Below, one piece after another: positions 53,749 through 61,689 of a stretch of DNA of 64,000 nucleotides. The notes beneath the pieces are model-generated. The model ran no database searches and was not told the origin of the DNA. It was given only the letters and a program-made list of their open reading frames with translations. The stretch is from Clostridia bacterium (GTDB lineage Bacteria; Bacillota; Clostridia; Oscillospirales; Acutalibacteraceae). Position 1 is the stretch's first letter. Every line of letters begins with the position of its first letter. Location: contig JAFSGH010000002.1 in NCBI GenBank assembly GCA_017440965.1, forward strand, positions 62,001 through 126,000. The letters run 5' to 3'. The translations under genes were made by a program, and so were the position numbers.

Positions 53749-54900
53749 ATGGCTGAAGACATTTATTTCAACAAGAAAAAGAATACCGAAAGTTCAAAAA
53801 AGGCAAAGGATATCTCCTTCGGAGATAAGAAATATACGGAAAAGATCAATCCCGAGCAGCTTAACTCCCGTCCGGGTGAGCATTCCTTCGGAGATATAGT
53901 CACCGAAAAGGAAAAAATAAGCTCCTCTGCTCCCGTAAAAAACAGGCAGGAGGCAGAAAAGGCTAAAAAGAAGGCGCTGAGGAAGAAAAAGAAGACAAGA
54001 AAGGTAATTACCGTACTTCTTTCTGTTTTCATCTGCTTTTTTGCTCTTATTGCAATACTTGTTTCGGCGGTAACGGGATATGTGCTGAGCGATTATTCCG
54101 AAAAGGACTTCGGGGACAATGCATATATTGAGGATTCCGCTCTTATGTCCTCGGAAAGCGTATATAATATCCTTCTTATGGGTATAGATACCCTTGATAC
54201 GGATGCATCCTCCCGCTCTGACGCAATGATACTTTTATCCGTTGATACAAAGAATTTTGATTTGAAGCTCTCCTCCTTCTTAAGAGACTCATATGTCTCC
54301 ATTCCGGGGCACGGCAACGCAAAGCTCAATGCCGCCTGCGTATACGGAGGACCTCAGCTTGTATGCGATACCATAGAATATAATTTCGGAATCGAAATAG
54401 ATGATTATGCAAAGATAGGCTACGATATGTTCATCAAGGTCATCGATGCCGTAGGCGGAGTGACCATACCCGAAATTGACGAAACAGAGGCAAAGGCACT
54501 TGCAAGAGAGGGCTTTAAGACAGAGCCCGGAAAAAATATCGATGTAAACGGCACCGAGGCGCTTGCATATTGCAGAATAAGAAAGGGACAAAGCGACTTT
54601 TACAGAACGGAAAGACAAAGAGAGGTCATTTCCCTTGTGCTGAAGAAGCTTCCGAAGTCCGATCCCGTAACTCTGATAAACACCGCAAAGGAGATAGCCT
54701 CCTCAATGGAATGCAGTGTTGAAAAGAGCGGCTTTATGCCCTTGCTTCTCAAGGCGGCTGTCTGTCTTATCGGTGATATCGAGCAGACTCATGTACCTGC
54801 AGACGGCACATGGTATGATGCCACAAAGAACTATCAGTCTGTTCTGATGGTTGATTTTGATAAAAACAAGCAATTACTCAATGAGTTTATTTACAAGTAA
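53749..54900 (+). CDS. LytR-CpsA-Psr (LCP) family cell-wall ligase
   Basis: A 383-residue protein with a charged cytoplasmic N-terminus (about 1-85, Lys-rich), one membrane segment (about 88-110) and an LCP domain. LLMGIDTLDTDASSRSDAMI, FLRDSYVSIPGHGNAKLNAA and IDAVGGVTI are family lines, and Arg/Asp of SRSDAM bind the polyprenyl phosphate. LCP proteins attach teichoic acids or capsule to peptidoglycan. It is followed 12 nt later by the GH51 gene and may be co-transcribed. Confidence 0.93.
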   Translation: MAEDIYFNKKKNTESSKKAKDISFGDKKYTEKINPEQLNSRPGEHSFGDIVTEKEKISSSAPVKNRQEAEKAKKKALRKKKKTRKVITVLLSVFICFFALIAILVSAVTGYVLSDYSEKDFGDNAYIEDSALMSSESVYNILLMGIDTLDTDASSRSDAMILLSVDTKNFDLKLSSFLRDSYVSIPGHGNAKLNAACVYGGPQLVCDTIEYNFGIEIDDYAKIGYDMFIKVIDAVGGVTIPEIDETEAKALAREGFKTEPGKNIDVNGTEALAYCRIRKGQSDFYRTERQREVISLVLKKLPKSDPVTLINTAKEIASSMECSVEKSGFMPLLLKAAVCLIGDIEQTHVPADGTWYDATKNYQSVLMVDFDKNKQLLNEFIYK

Positions 54901-54912
54901 AGGAGAAGATTT

Positions 54913-56418
54913 ATGAAATTTGCAAAGCTCACCCTTGCATCCGAATTCAAGGTCGGAAAGACCGACAAAAGGATATTCGGCTCATTTGTTGAGCATCTCG
55001 GACGCTGTGTCTACGGCGGGATCTATGAGCCGGGACATCCCGAGGCTGATAAAAACGGCTTCAGAGAGGATGTATTGAAGCTCATACGCGAGCTTGATGT
55101 TCCGATCGTACGCTATCCCGGAGGAAACTTTGTTTCAGGCTATAACTGGGAGGACGGCATAGGCCCCGTAAAGGACCGTCCCAAGAGACTTGAGCTTGCC
55201 TGGGGCACACTTGAGACCAATGAATTCGGCACCGATGAATTTATGAAATGGTGTAAAAAAGCGGGTACAGAGCCTATGATGGCTGTAAATCTCGGCACAA
55301 GAGGCCCCGATGAAGCAAGACAGCTTGTTGAATACTGCAACCATCCCGGCGGAACATATCTCAGCGATCTGAGAAAGAAATACGGCAGTGACCTTCCCTA
55401 CGGAGTAAAGCTCTGGTGTCTCGGTAACGAAATGGACGGTCCCTGGCAGATGGGCAGCAAGACCGCTACCGAATACGGAAGAACAGCCTGTGAAGCCGCA
55501 AAAATAATGAAATGGACAGCTCCCTCCATTGAGACCGTGCTCTGCGGAAGCTCAAGCTGGGGAATGAAGACCTTCGGTGACTGGGAGACCACCTCCCTTG
55601 ATCTTGCATATGATCATGTTGACTATGTTTCAATGCATCAGTATCACAGCAATAACGATAATTATCTTGAGAACTTCCTTGCAAAGGGCGTGGAAACAGA
55701 CTCCTTTATCGAAAGCGTTATCGCGGCTCTCGATTATGTTCAGGGCAAGCGCCACTCAAAGAAGAGAATAGATATATCCTTTGATGAATGGAATGTATGG
55801 TATCACTCAAACGGTGCAAAATTTGAAAAATGGTCCGTCGCTCCCCACCTTCTTGAGGATGTGTATAATTTTGCAGATGTTCTCGTTGTGGGAACGATGC
55901 TGAATTCCATTCTGCGCCACTGCGACAGAGTAAAGATCGCCTGTCTTGCACAGCTTGTGAATGTTATAGCGCCCATTATGACGGAAAACGGAGGAAAGGC
56001 ATGGAAGCAGACCATCTTCTATCCCTTCTACTATGCATCAAAATACGGCAGAGGCAATGTGCTTCAGGGCATAAGCGAAGGCTCAAAATATGACACACGC
56101 TGGTACACGGATGTTCCCCATGTGGATACCGCCGCAGTGCTTTCCGAGGACGAAAACGAGCTTGTTATCTTTGCTGTGAACCGTGATATCAACGACAGCA
56201 TCACACTCGAAACAAAGCTCTGTGATTTTGAGGACTTCGTGCCCGTTGAACATATCGCAATGGAGGACTGCGATGCAGAGGATATCAACACCAAGGACTG
56301 CGAAAAGGTGCATCCCGTAGTAAAGCCTCTTCCCGTGCTCGACGGAAAAATGCTCACCTGTCCTCTCAAGAAAATGTCCTGGAATATGATAAGGCTTCAG
56401 AGAAAGACAAAAGTATAA
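54913..56418 (+). CDS. Alpha-L-arabinofuranosidase, GH51
   Basis: A 501-residue GH51 enzyme of clan GH-A. Acid/base E173 is in CLGNEMDGPW and nucleophile E292 in ISFDEWNVWYH, with VRYPGGNFVSGYNWEDGIG and MHQYHSNN as other hallmark lines. Length is normal for the intracellular type. It has no signal peptide, so it acts on imported arabino-oligosaccharides. It lies 12 nt after the LCP gene and AGGAG precedes ATG 54913. Two separate roles share one operon here. Confidence 0.96.
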   Translation: MKFAKLTLASEFKVGKTDKRIFGSFVEHLGRCVYGGIYEPGHPEADKNGFREDVLKLIRELDVPIVRYPGGNFVSGYNWEDGIGPVKDRPKRLELAWGTLETNEFGTDEFMKWCKKAGTEPMMAVNLGTRGPDEARQLVEYCNHPGGTYLSDLRKKYGSDLPYGVKLWCLGNEMDGPWQMGSKTATEYGRTACEAAKIMKWTAPSIETVLCGSSSWGMKTFGDWETTSLDLAYDHVDYVSMHQYHSNNDNYLENFLAKGVETDSFIESVIAALDYVQGKRHSKKRIDISFDEWNVWYHSNGAKFEKWSVAPHLLEDVYNFADVLVVGTMLNSILRHCDRVKIACLAQLVNVIAPIMTENGGKAWKQTIFYPFYYASKYGRGNVLQGISEGSKYDTRWYTDVPHVDTAAVLSEDENELVIFAVNRDINDSITLETKLCDFEDFVPVEHIAMEDCDAEDINTKDCEKVHPVVKPLPVLDGKMLTCPLKKMSWNMIRLQRKTKV

Positions 56419-56507
56419 TTCTTCATCTTATTTGCATATTTATTCACTGTTTTTATATATCGCCGTCTGTTTTTTTGCTCTGCATTTTTATTTTTACCTA
56501 AATTTGC

Positions 56508-56536
56508 TTGCAATTATGATGGTGATATAATATAAT
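56508..56536 (+). promoter_or_regulatory. Sigma-A promoter of the alcohol dehydrogenase gene
   Basis: TTGCAA (56508-56513), a 17-bp spacer and a perfect TATAAT (56531-56536), 29 nt before the ATG. Confidence 0.7.
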
Positions 56537-56565
56537 ATATGACAAATAATTCAGGAGGAGATAAA

Positions 56566-57774
56566 ATGTCTAAACTTTTCAATGCATATTGCAGAGTTTA
56601 TCAGAAGGCTCTTTATGTTGGCTGTGCCTTCCTTGACTGGAGAAAGCCTGAGCTTCTCAAGGGCGCAGGTGCGGTAAAGCAGCTGCCTTCAGAGATAAAG
56701 GCAAGAGGACTTAAGAAGGTCCTTGTTGTAACAGACAAGGGACTTATGTCCTTAGGACTTCTTAACAGCCTTTTTGAAGAACTCGGCAATCAGGGCATAG
56801 ATTACGTATTATTTGACGGCGTTCAGCCCAACCCCACCATCGACAATATCGAGGATGCAGTAGAGCTTTACCTTGATAACGGCTGTCAGGGCATCGTAGC
56901 CTTCGGCGGCGGCTCACCCATGGACTGCGCAAAGGCCTGCGGAGCAAGAATAGCACGCCCCGACAAGACCATTCCCCAGATGAGAGGTATTCTTAAGGTA
57001 AACAAGAAATTACCGCCCCTCTTCGCAGTTCCCACAACTGCAGGTACAGGCTCAGAGACCACTATTGCGGCAGTTGTATCAAACCCCATTACCCACGAAA
57101 AGAACGCTATAAACGACAATCATCTTATTCCCAAGGTAGCAGTTCTTGATCCTGAGCTTACGGTAGGTCTTCCCAAGCATATCACTTCAACCACAGGTAT
57201 AGATGCGCTTACACACGCGGTTGAAGCATATATCGGAAAGAGCAACACTCTCGGAACAAAGAGAGCTGCCGAAAAGGCAACTAAGATGATATTTGACAAT
57301 CTCTATAATGCATACGAGAACGGCAAGGATCTTGACGCAAGAATGAATATGCTCGAAGCATCCTTCTGGGCAGGCGTTGCATTCACAAGAGCATATGTCG
57401 GCTATGTTCACGCAATTGCACATAATCTCGGCGGACACTACGGTATCCCCCACGGACTTGCAAATGCGGTAATTCTCCCCTATGTCCTTGATTATTACGG
57501 CGAGACGGCTCACAAGAAGCTGGCAAAGCTTGCCGATATCGCAGGACTTGAGACAATGGGTATGAATACAAAGCAGAAGGCGGAGCTGTTCATTGCTTCA
57601 ATAAGAGAGCTCAACGAAAAGATGGGTATTCCCACAAAGTTCGAGCAGATAAAGGAGGATGATCTTCCCGTTATCATCGAAAGAGCCCTCAAGGAAGCAA
57701 ATCCCCTTTACCCCGTACCTAAAATTATGGATAAGAAGGATTGCGAAGCCGTTATCCGTCAGCTTATGAAATAA
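56566..57774 (+). CDS. Iron-containing alcohol dehydrogenase
   Basis: A 402-residue group III alcohol dehydrogenase. NAD(P) loop GGGSPMDCAKA is near residue 115, the iron site uses DALTHAVEAY, HAIAHNLGGHYGIPHG and nearby His, and VPTTAGTGSETT is the nicotinamide-binding line. It reduces aldehydes or oxidises alcohols in fermentation. The start is ATG 56566 because AGGAGG lies seven bases before; an ATG nine codons earlier has no site. Own promoter and terminator. Confidence 0.95.
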   Translation: MSKLFNAYCRVYQKALYVGCAFLDWRKPELLKGAGAVKQLPSEIKARGLKKVLVVTDKGLMSLGLLNSLFEELGNQGIDYVLFDGVQPNPTIDNIEDAVELYLDNGCQGIVAFGGGSPMDCAKACGARIARPDKTIPQMRGILKVNKKLPPLFAVPTTAGTGSETTIAAVVSNPITHEKNAINDNHLIPKVAVLDPELTVGLPKHITSTTGIDALTHAVEAYIGKSNTLGTKRAAEKATKMIFDNLYNAYENGKDLDARMNMLEASFWAGVAFTRAYVGYVHAIAHNLGGHYGIPHGLANAVILPYVLDYYGETAHKKLAKLADIAGLETMGMNTKQKAELFIASIRELNEKMGIPTKFEQIKEDDLPVIIERALKEANPLYPVPKIMDKKDCEAVIRQLMK

Positions 57775-57780
57775 GCTTTT

Positions 57781-57813
57781 TCCCGATGTCAGAGATGATG
57801 TCGGGATTTTTTT
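57781..57813 (+). terminator. Terminator after the alcohol dehydrogenase gene
   Basis: CCCGATGTCA and TGATGTCGGG form a 10-bp stem with two G-U pairs and a GAGA loop, then eight T. It is directly next to the inverted repeat-element copy C. Confidence 0.85.
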
Positions 57814-57937
57814 CATTATGGGAAATCCCTTCCTATAATGCAAAAAGATCATATGTCCCTCCGAACGAAAAGCTTGCTTTCCTCGGAGAAGACTTACCGA
57901 AAACGGTCGCTGATGTGTACGGCGAAGCCGTTTTCTT
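57812..57937 (-). repeat. Dispersed structured intergenic element, copy C (minus strand)
   Basis: Read on the minus strand: stem 1 AAAACGG with CCGTTTT (plus-strand arms 57900-57906 and 57928-57934); stem 2 CTCCGA with TCGGAG (57859-57864 and 57883-57888), inner AAAGC/GCTTT; core GGACATATGATCTTT; stem 3 CATTATAGGAA with TTCCCATAATG (57830-57840 and 57814-57824). It lies between two plus-strand genes in reverse orientation. Confidence 0.85.
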
Positions 57938-57957
57938 GTTAAATATTTATTTTTTTA

Positions 57958-57986
57958 TTGATTTTGATAATTTTCTTTGTTATACT
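57958..57986 (+). promoter_or_regulatory. Sigma-A promoter of the second Gfo/Idh gene
   Basis: TTGATT (57958-57963), a 17-bp spacer and TATACT (57981-57986), 33 nt before the ATG. Confidence 0.65.
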
Positions 57987-58019
57987 TGGTTTAACTATAT
58001 AAATAAAGGAGATGTCCTT

Positions 58020-59180
58020 ATGTCAGCAAAAGTCAGAGTCGGCATTATCGGTGTCGGTAATATGGGTACAAGCCATATCAACAATTACGTTGCCGGAAGA
58101 ATGCCCGAAATAGAAATCACCTGCGTAGCAGATATCAATCCCGAAAGATTCCCCGTTGCAAAGGAAAAGCTTCCCGATGTTGTTTGCTTCAATACGGCAA
58201 CAGAGCTTATTAATTCAGGGCTTTGCGATGCCATAATCATTGCAACTCCCCACTATGACCATCCCCCCATTGCCATCGAAGCACTGAATGCGGGTATTCA
58301 CGTAATGAGTGAGAAGCCTGCAGGTGTTTACACAAAGCAGGTAAGAGAGCTTATCGAGGTTGCAGACAAGTCCGATAAGACCTATGCTATAATGTTCAAT
58401 CAGAGAACAAACTGCATCTACCGTAAGGTCAAGGAGATCGTTGAAAGCGGTGAATACGGCGAAATAAAGAGAGTAAGCTGGATCATCACAGACTGGTACC
58501 GTACTCAGGCCTATTATAATTCAGGCGGATGGCGTGCTACATGGGCAGGAGAAGGCGGCGGCGTCATGCTTAACCAGTGTCCCCATCAGCTTGACCTCTG
58601 GCAGTGGATATGCGGTATGCCCTCAAAGGTAAAGGCTATCTGTCACGAAGGCAAATGGCACGATATCGAGGTCGAGGACGATGTATCCATCTATGTTGAA
58701 TATCCCAACGGAGCAACAGGCACATTTATCACCACAACAGGCGACTATCCCGGAACAAACCGCCTTGAGATAACCCTTGACGGGGCAAAGATCATCTGTG
58801 AGAACGACAAGATCAGAATGTATAAGCTCAATATTCCTACAAGCGAATATACAAAAAACGCTGAGGCAGGCTTCGGCAAAATAGAGGGCGAATGGGTAGA
58901 TGTTGAAACAGACGGTCTCAATGAGCAGCATTCAGGCGTTATGAATTCCTTTGCCGCTCACATCTTAAGAGGCGAGGAGCTTGTAGCTGAAGGAAAAGAG
59001 GGCATCAACGGTCTTACCATCTCCAATGCGGCATTCCTTTCCTCCTGGCTTGATCAGACTGTTACTCTTCCCATTGATGAGGATCTTTTCTATAAGATGC
59101 TTCAGGATAAGATAGCAGGCTCAAAGACCAAGAAAACGGTCAAAGCAAAGGTAGAGGATGATCTCTCCTCAACATATTGA
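58020..59180 (+). CDS. Gfo/Idh/MocA-family NAD(P)-dependent oxidoreductase
   Basis: A 386-residue dehydrogenase with a Rossmann motif (GIIGVGNMGTSHINNY) and the EKPAGVY signature carrying the catalytic Lys; GGVMLNQCPHQLDLWQWI marks the substrate domain, with its catalytic His. The start is ATG 58020, after GGAG at eight bases. It is a single gene with its own promoter and terminator hairpin. The substrate is a sugar or cyclitol of unknown type. It is distinct from the gene at 8767-9825 and has a longer charged C-terminus. Confidence 0.92.
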   Translation: MSAKVRVGIIGVGNMGTSHINNYVAGRMPEIEITCVADINPERFPVAKEKLPDVVCFNTATELINSGLCDAIIIATPHYDHPPIAIEALNAGIHVMSEKPAGVYTKQVRELIEVADKSDKTYAIMFNQRTNCIYRKVKEIVESGEYGEIKRVSWIITDWYRTQAYYNSGGWRATWAGEGGGVMLNQCPHQLDLWQWICGMPSKVKAICHEGKWHDIEVEDDVSIYVEYPNGATGTFITTTGDYPGTNRLEITLDGAKIICENDKIRMYKLNIPTSEYTKNAEAGFGKIEGEWVDVETDGLNEQHSGVMNSFAAHILRGEELVAEGKEGINGLTISNAAFLSSWLDQTVTLPIDEDLFYKMLQDKIAGSKTKKTVKAKVEDDLSSTY

Positions 59181-59188
59181 TAAATTAT

Positions 59189-59223
59189 AAGGGAAAGGGA
59201 GAATATCTCCCTTCCCTTCTTTG
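59189..59223 (+). terminator. Terminator between the oxidoreductase and mreB
   Basis: AAGGGAAAGGGAG and CTCCCTTCCCTT form a stem with one bulged A around 59189-59218; the following T-run is short (CTTT), so it is of moderate strength. Confidence 0.6.
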
Positions 59224-59241
59224 AAAGGACGAACCTAAATT

Positions 59242-60246
59242 ATGTTATTCTCTCAGGATATCGGAATAGATCTCGGCACCGGAAATACACTGGTGTGTGC
59301 AAAAAATAAAGGCATTATCATAAGAGAGCCCTCTGTTGTTGCGGTGGATGTAAAGCTTTCCCCTGCAAGAGTTGTGGCTGTCGGCGAAGAGGCAAAGCAG
59401 ATGATAGGAAGGACACCCGGCTCTATCACGGCAGTAAAGCCCCTTAAGGATTCCGTTATCGCGGATTATGACATAACTGCGGATATGCTGAAAAGCTTTA
59501 TGAAAAAGGCAATGAGCGGCTCTGTATTCACAAGGCCGAGAGTGCTTCTGTGCATTCCTTCCATCGTTACCGAGGTTGAAAGAAAGGCAGTGCACGATGC
59601 GGCAAAGGCGGCAGGTGCAAGATATGTAAGCCTTATTGAAGCTCCGATGGCTGCGGCTATCGGTGCGGGACTTCCCGTAGCAGATGCGAAGGGCAGTATG
59701 ATAGTGGATATCGGCTCAGGCACGGCAGAAACGGCAGTAATTGCTCTCGGCGATATCGTTGCCTCCCGTTCGGTAAAAACTGCGGGCGATGCCTTCGATA
59801 ATGCAATAGTTCAGTATATCAAAAAGAATTTCAATCTCCTTATCGGAGAAAGAACTGCGGAAGAGATAAAGATAAGCATCGGCTCAGCCTATCCCTATGA
59901 GGGCGAGGGCGCTGTTTCCGTAAAGGGAAGAAATCTCACGGACGGACTCCCGGGAACGGTGGAAGTGACCTCAGAGGATATAAGACAGGCACTGAGCGAT
60001 CCTCTCAATCAAATAATCGAGGCAATACGCCTTACACTTGAAAAAACTCCCCCCGAGCTTTCGGGCGACATCATCTCCTCAGGCATAATACTTACGGGCG
60101 GCTCGGCTCTTTTAAGAGGACTTGACAAGCTCATTGAAAAGGAAACGGGAATGACGGTAACTGTTGCCGATAAGCCCGTGGACTGCGTTGTAACAGGCAT
60201 TGCAATATGCCTTCAGAAGGACACACTCAATATAGTAAACGGATGA
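59242..60246 (+). CDS. mreB: Rod-shape-determining actin homologue MreB
   Basis: A 334-residue actin-fold ATPase. Phosphate-1 motif DIGIDLGTGNTLV near residue 6, VDIGSGTAETAVIALG near residue 155, and TGGSALLRGLDKLI near residue 290 are the ATP-site lines. It organises cell-wall synthesis along the cell side. First gene of mreB-mreC-mreD-pbp2-minD. Its AAAGGA site is 12-13 nt upstream of the ATG, a longer spacing than usual. Confidence 0.96.
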   Translation: MLFSQDIGIDLGTGNTLVCAKNKGIIIREPSVVAVDVKLSPARVVAVGEEAKQMIGRTPGSITAVKPLKDSVIADYDITADMLKSFMKKAMSGSVFTRPRVLLCIPSIVTEVERKAVHDAAKAAGARYVSLIEAPMAAAIGAGLPVADAKGSMIVDIGSGTAETAVIALGDIVASRSVKTAGDAFDNAIVQYIKKNFNLLIGERTAEEIKISIGSAYPYEGEGAVSVKGRNLTDGLPGTVEVTSEDIRQALSDPLNQIIEAIRLTLEKTPPELSGDIISSGIILTGGSALLRGLDKLIEKETGMTVTVADKPVDCVVTGIAICLQKDTLNIVNG

Positions 60247-60305
60247 TCTATTTTTATCATGCGGCTGCCTTATAAGGCCTCTAATTTTTAATTACGGAGA
60301 GCATT

Positions 60306-61148
60306 ATGCGTAATTTCTTTTCAGGAACAAAATTCAGAATAACCGTATCAATACTGCTTTCGCTGCTGCTGGGCGTATTCTTTGCCGCTGTCTCAGACAA
60401 CGGCTCATCTCCCGTGTCAACAGTACTGAGCTTTGTTACAGCACCTCTGTCAGAGGCTGCAAAGCAGCTTACGGAGCTTACTGAGGATTTCAACGGCTAT
60501 TTCAGGTCATCAAAGGCCTATGCCGATCAGATAGATGAGCTGAGAGAAGAAAATGCAAGACTTACATCTCTTCTCGTGGACTACGAAAAGACACTTCATA
60601 AGCTTGAGGCTTATGAGGAGTTTCTTGAGGTAAAGGAGGAAAATCCCGATTTTTCCTTTGTCCCCGCTCAGATAATACTTAAGGACACGGCAGATATCTA
60701 CGGCTCCTTTACCCTTAATCAGGGAAGTGCCGACGGTGTCAGGATAAACGATCCCGTAATTTACGGGGACGCACTTGTGGGAACGGTGCGTGCACTTACG
60801 GAAAACAGCTGCACCGTATATTCCCTTTTCAATCCTGCCGTAAGCGTCAGCGCCTATGAAATAAGAACAAGAGAGGACTGCTACACAGAATCTGAGCTTT
60901 CCTTCTCAAGAAACGGACTTATAATTCTTTCGGGACTTACAAAGAATACCCCCGTCGTATCGGGCGGTGTGGTTGCCACATCCGGCATCGGCGGACTTTA
61001 TCCCAAGGATCTCGTTATCGGCACGGTAAGGGATATAAAGACCGATGAGACAGGACTCAACCTTTATGCACTCGTTGAGCCTCAGGCGGATTATTCCCTT
61101 CTTACGGATGTTTTCATCGTCACCGATTTTGAGGGAAAGAACGGATAA
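60306..61148 (+). CDS. mreC: Rod-shape-determining protein MreC
   Basis: A 280-residue protein with one N-terminal membrane segment (about 12-30), a coiled coil (about 60-105, LREENARLTSLLVDYEKTLHKLE) and the MreC beta domain (LNQGSADGVRINDPVIYGDALVGTV, then VSGGVVATSGIGGLYPKDLVIGTV). It is a bitopic elongasome scaffold. It follows mreB by 59 nt and precedes mreD by 4 nt. Confidence 0.95.
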   Translation: MRNFFSGTKFRITVSILLSLLLGVFFAAVSDNGSSPVSTVLSFVTAPLSEAAKQLTELTEDFNGYFRSSKAYADQIDELREENARLTSLLVDYEKTLHKLEAYEEFLEVKEENPDFSFVPAQIILKDTADIYGSFTLNQGSADGVRINDPVIYGDALVGTVRALTENSCTVYSLFNPAVSVSAYEIRTREDCYTESELSFSRNGLIILSGLTKNTPVVSGGVVATSGIGGLYPKDLVIGTVRDIKTDETGLNLYALVEPQADYSLLTDVFIVTDFEGKNG

Positions 61149-61152
61149 GCCT

Positions 61153-61680
61153 ATGAAAAGTAAAAAGCTTACACTTCACATATTAAGACGGCTGATATTT
61201 ATTCTGCTGTTTTTTGCTTCATATGTACTTCAGTTCATATGTCTTCCCGAAACAAGATTTCCCTTTCCCGTGTTCATTCTTATCCCCCTTACGGTGGCTG
61301 TATCAATGTTTGAGCACGAATTTCAGGGCTTATTCTACGGACTGCTTGCAGGTGCATTATGGGATCTTGCGTCTCCCGTAACTGACGGTATGATAACCCT
61401 TCTTCTCACCCTTGCCGCCTGCATTACGGGACTTCTCAGCCACTATTCACTGAGATGCACCCTTCTGAGCTGTCTTATATTCACTTCAGTAATATCGATC
61501 ATTTTTTCGGCTGTGCTGCTGTTATTCTTCGTTCCTCTCACGGAATTTGAAGAGCTGAGACACACATTTCTCAATTTTTATCTCCCGGGCAGCATCATAA
61601 CCGAAATTCTCACCGTTCCCGTGTATTTCCTTGTAAGGAAGATCTTTATAAGCACACGGACGGAAAAAGTTTCAAACTGA
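61153..61680 (+). CDS. mreD: Rod-shape-determining protein MreD
   Basis: A 175-residue membrane protein with about five segments. RFPFPVFILIPLTVAVSMFEHEF near residue 37 and GLLAGALWDLASPVTDG near residue 66 match MreD. The start is ATG 61153, four bases after the mreC stop; an earlier open frame overlaps mreC and is not genuine. It lies 9 nt before the PBP2 gene. Confidence 0.9.
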   Translation: MKSKKLTLHILRRLIFILLFFASYVLQFICLPETRFPFPVFILIPLTVAVSMFEHEFQGLFYGLLAGALWDLASPVTDGMITLLLTLAACITGLLSHYSLRCTLLSCLIFTSVISIIFSAVLLLFFVPLTEFEELRHTFLNFYLPGSIITEILTVPVYFLVRKIFISTRTEKVSN

Positions 61681-61689
61681 GGCATCATA

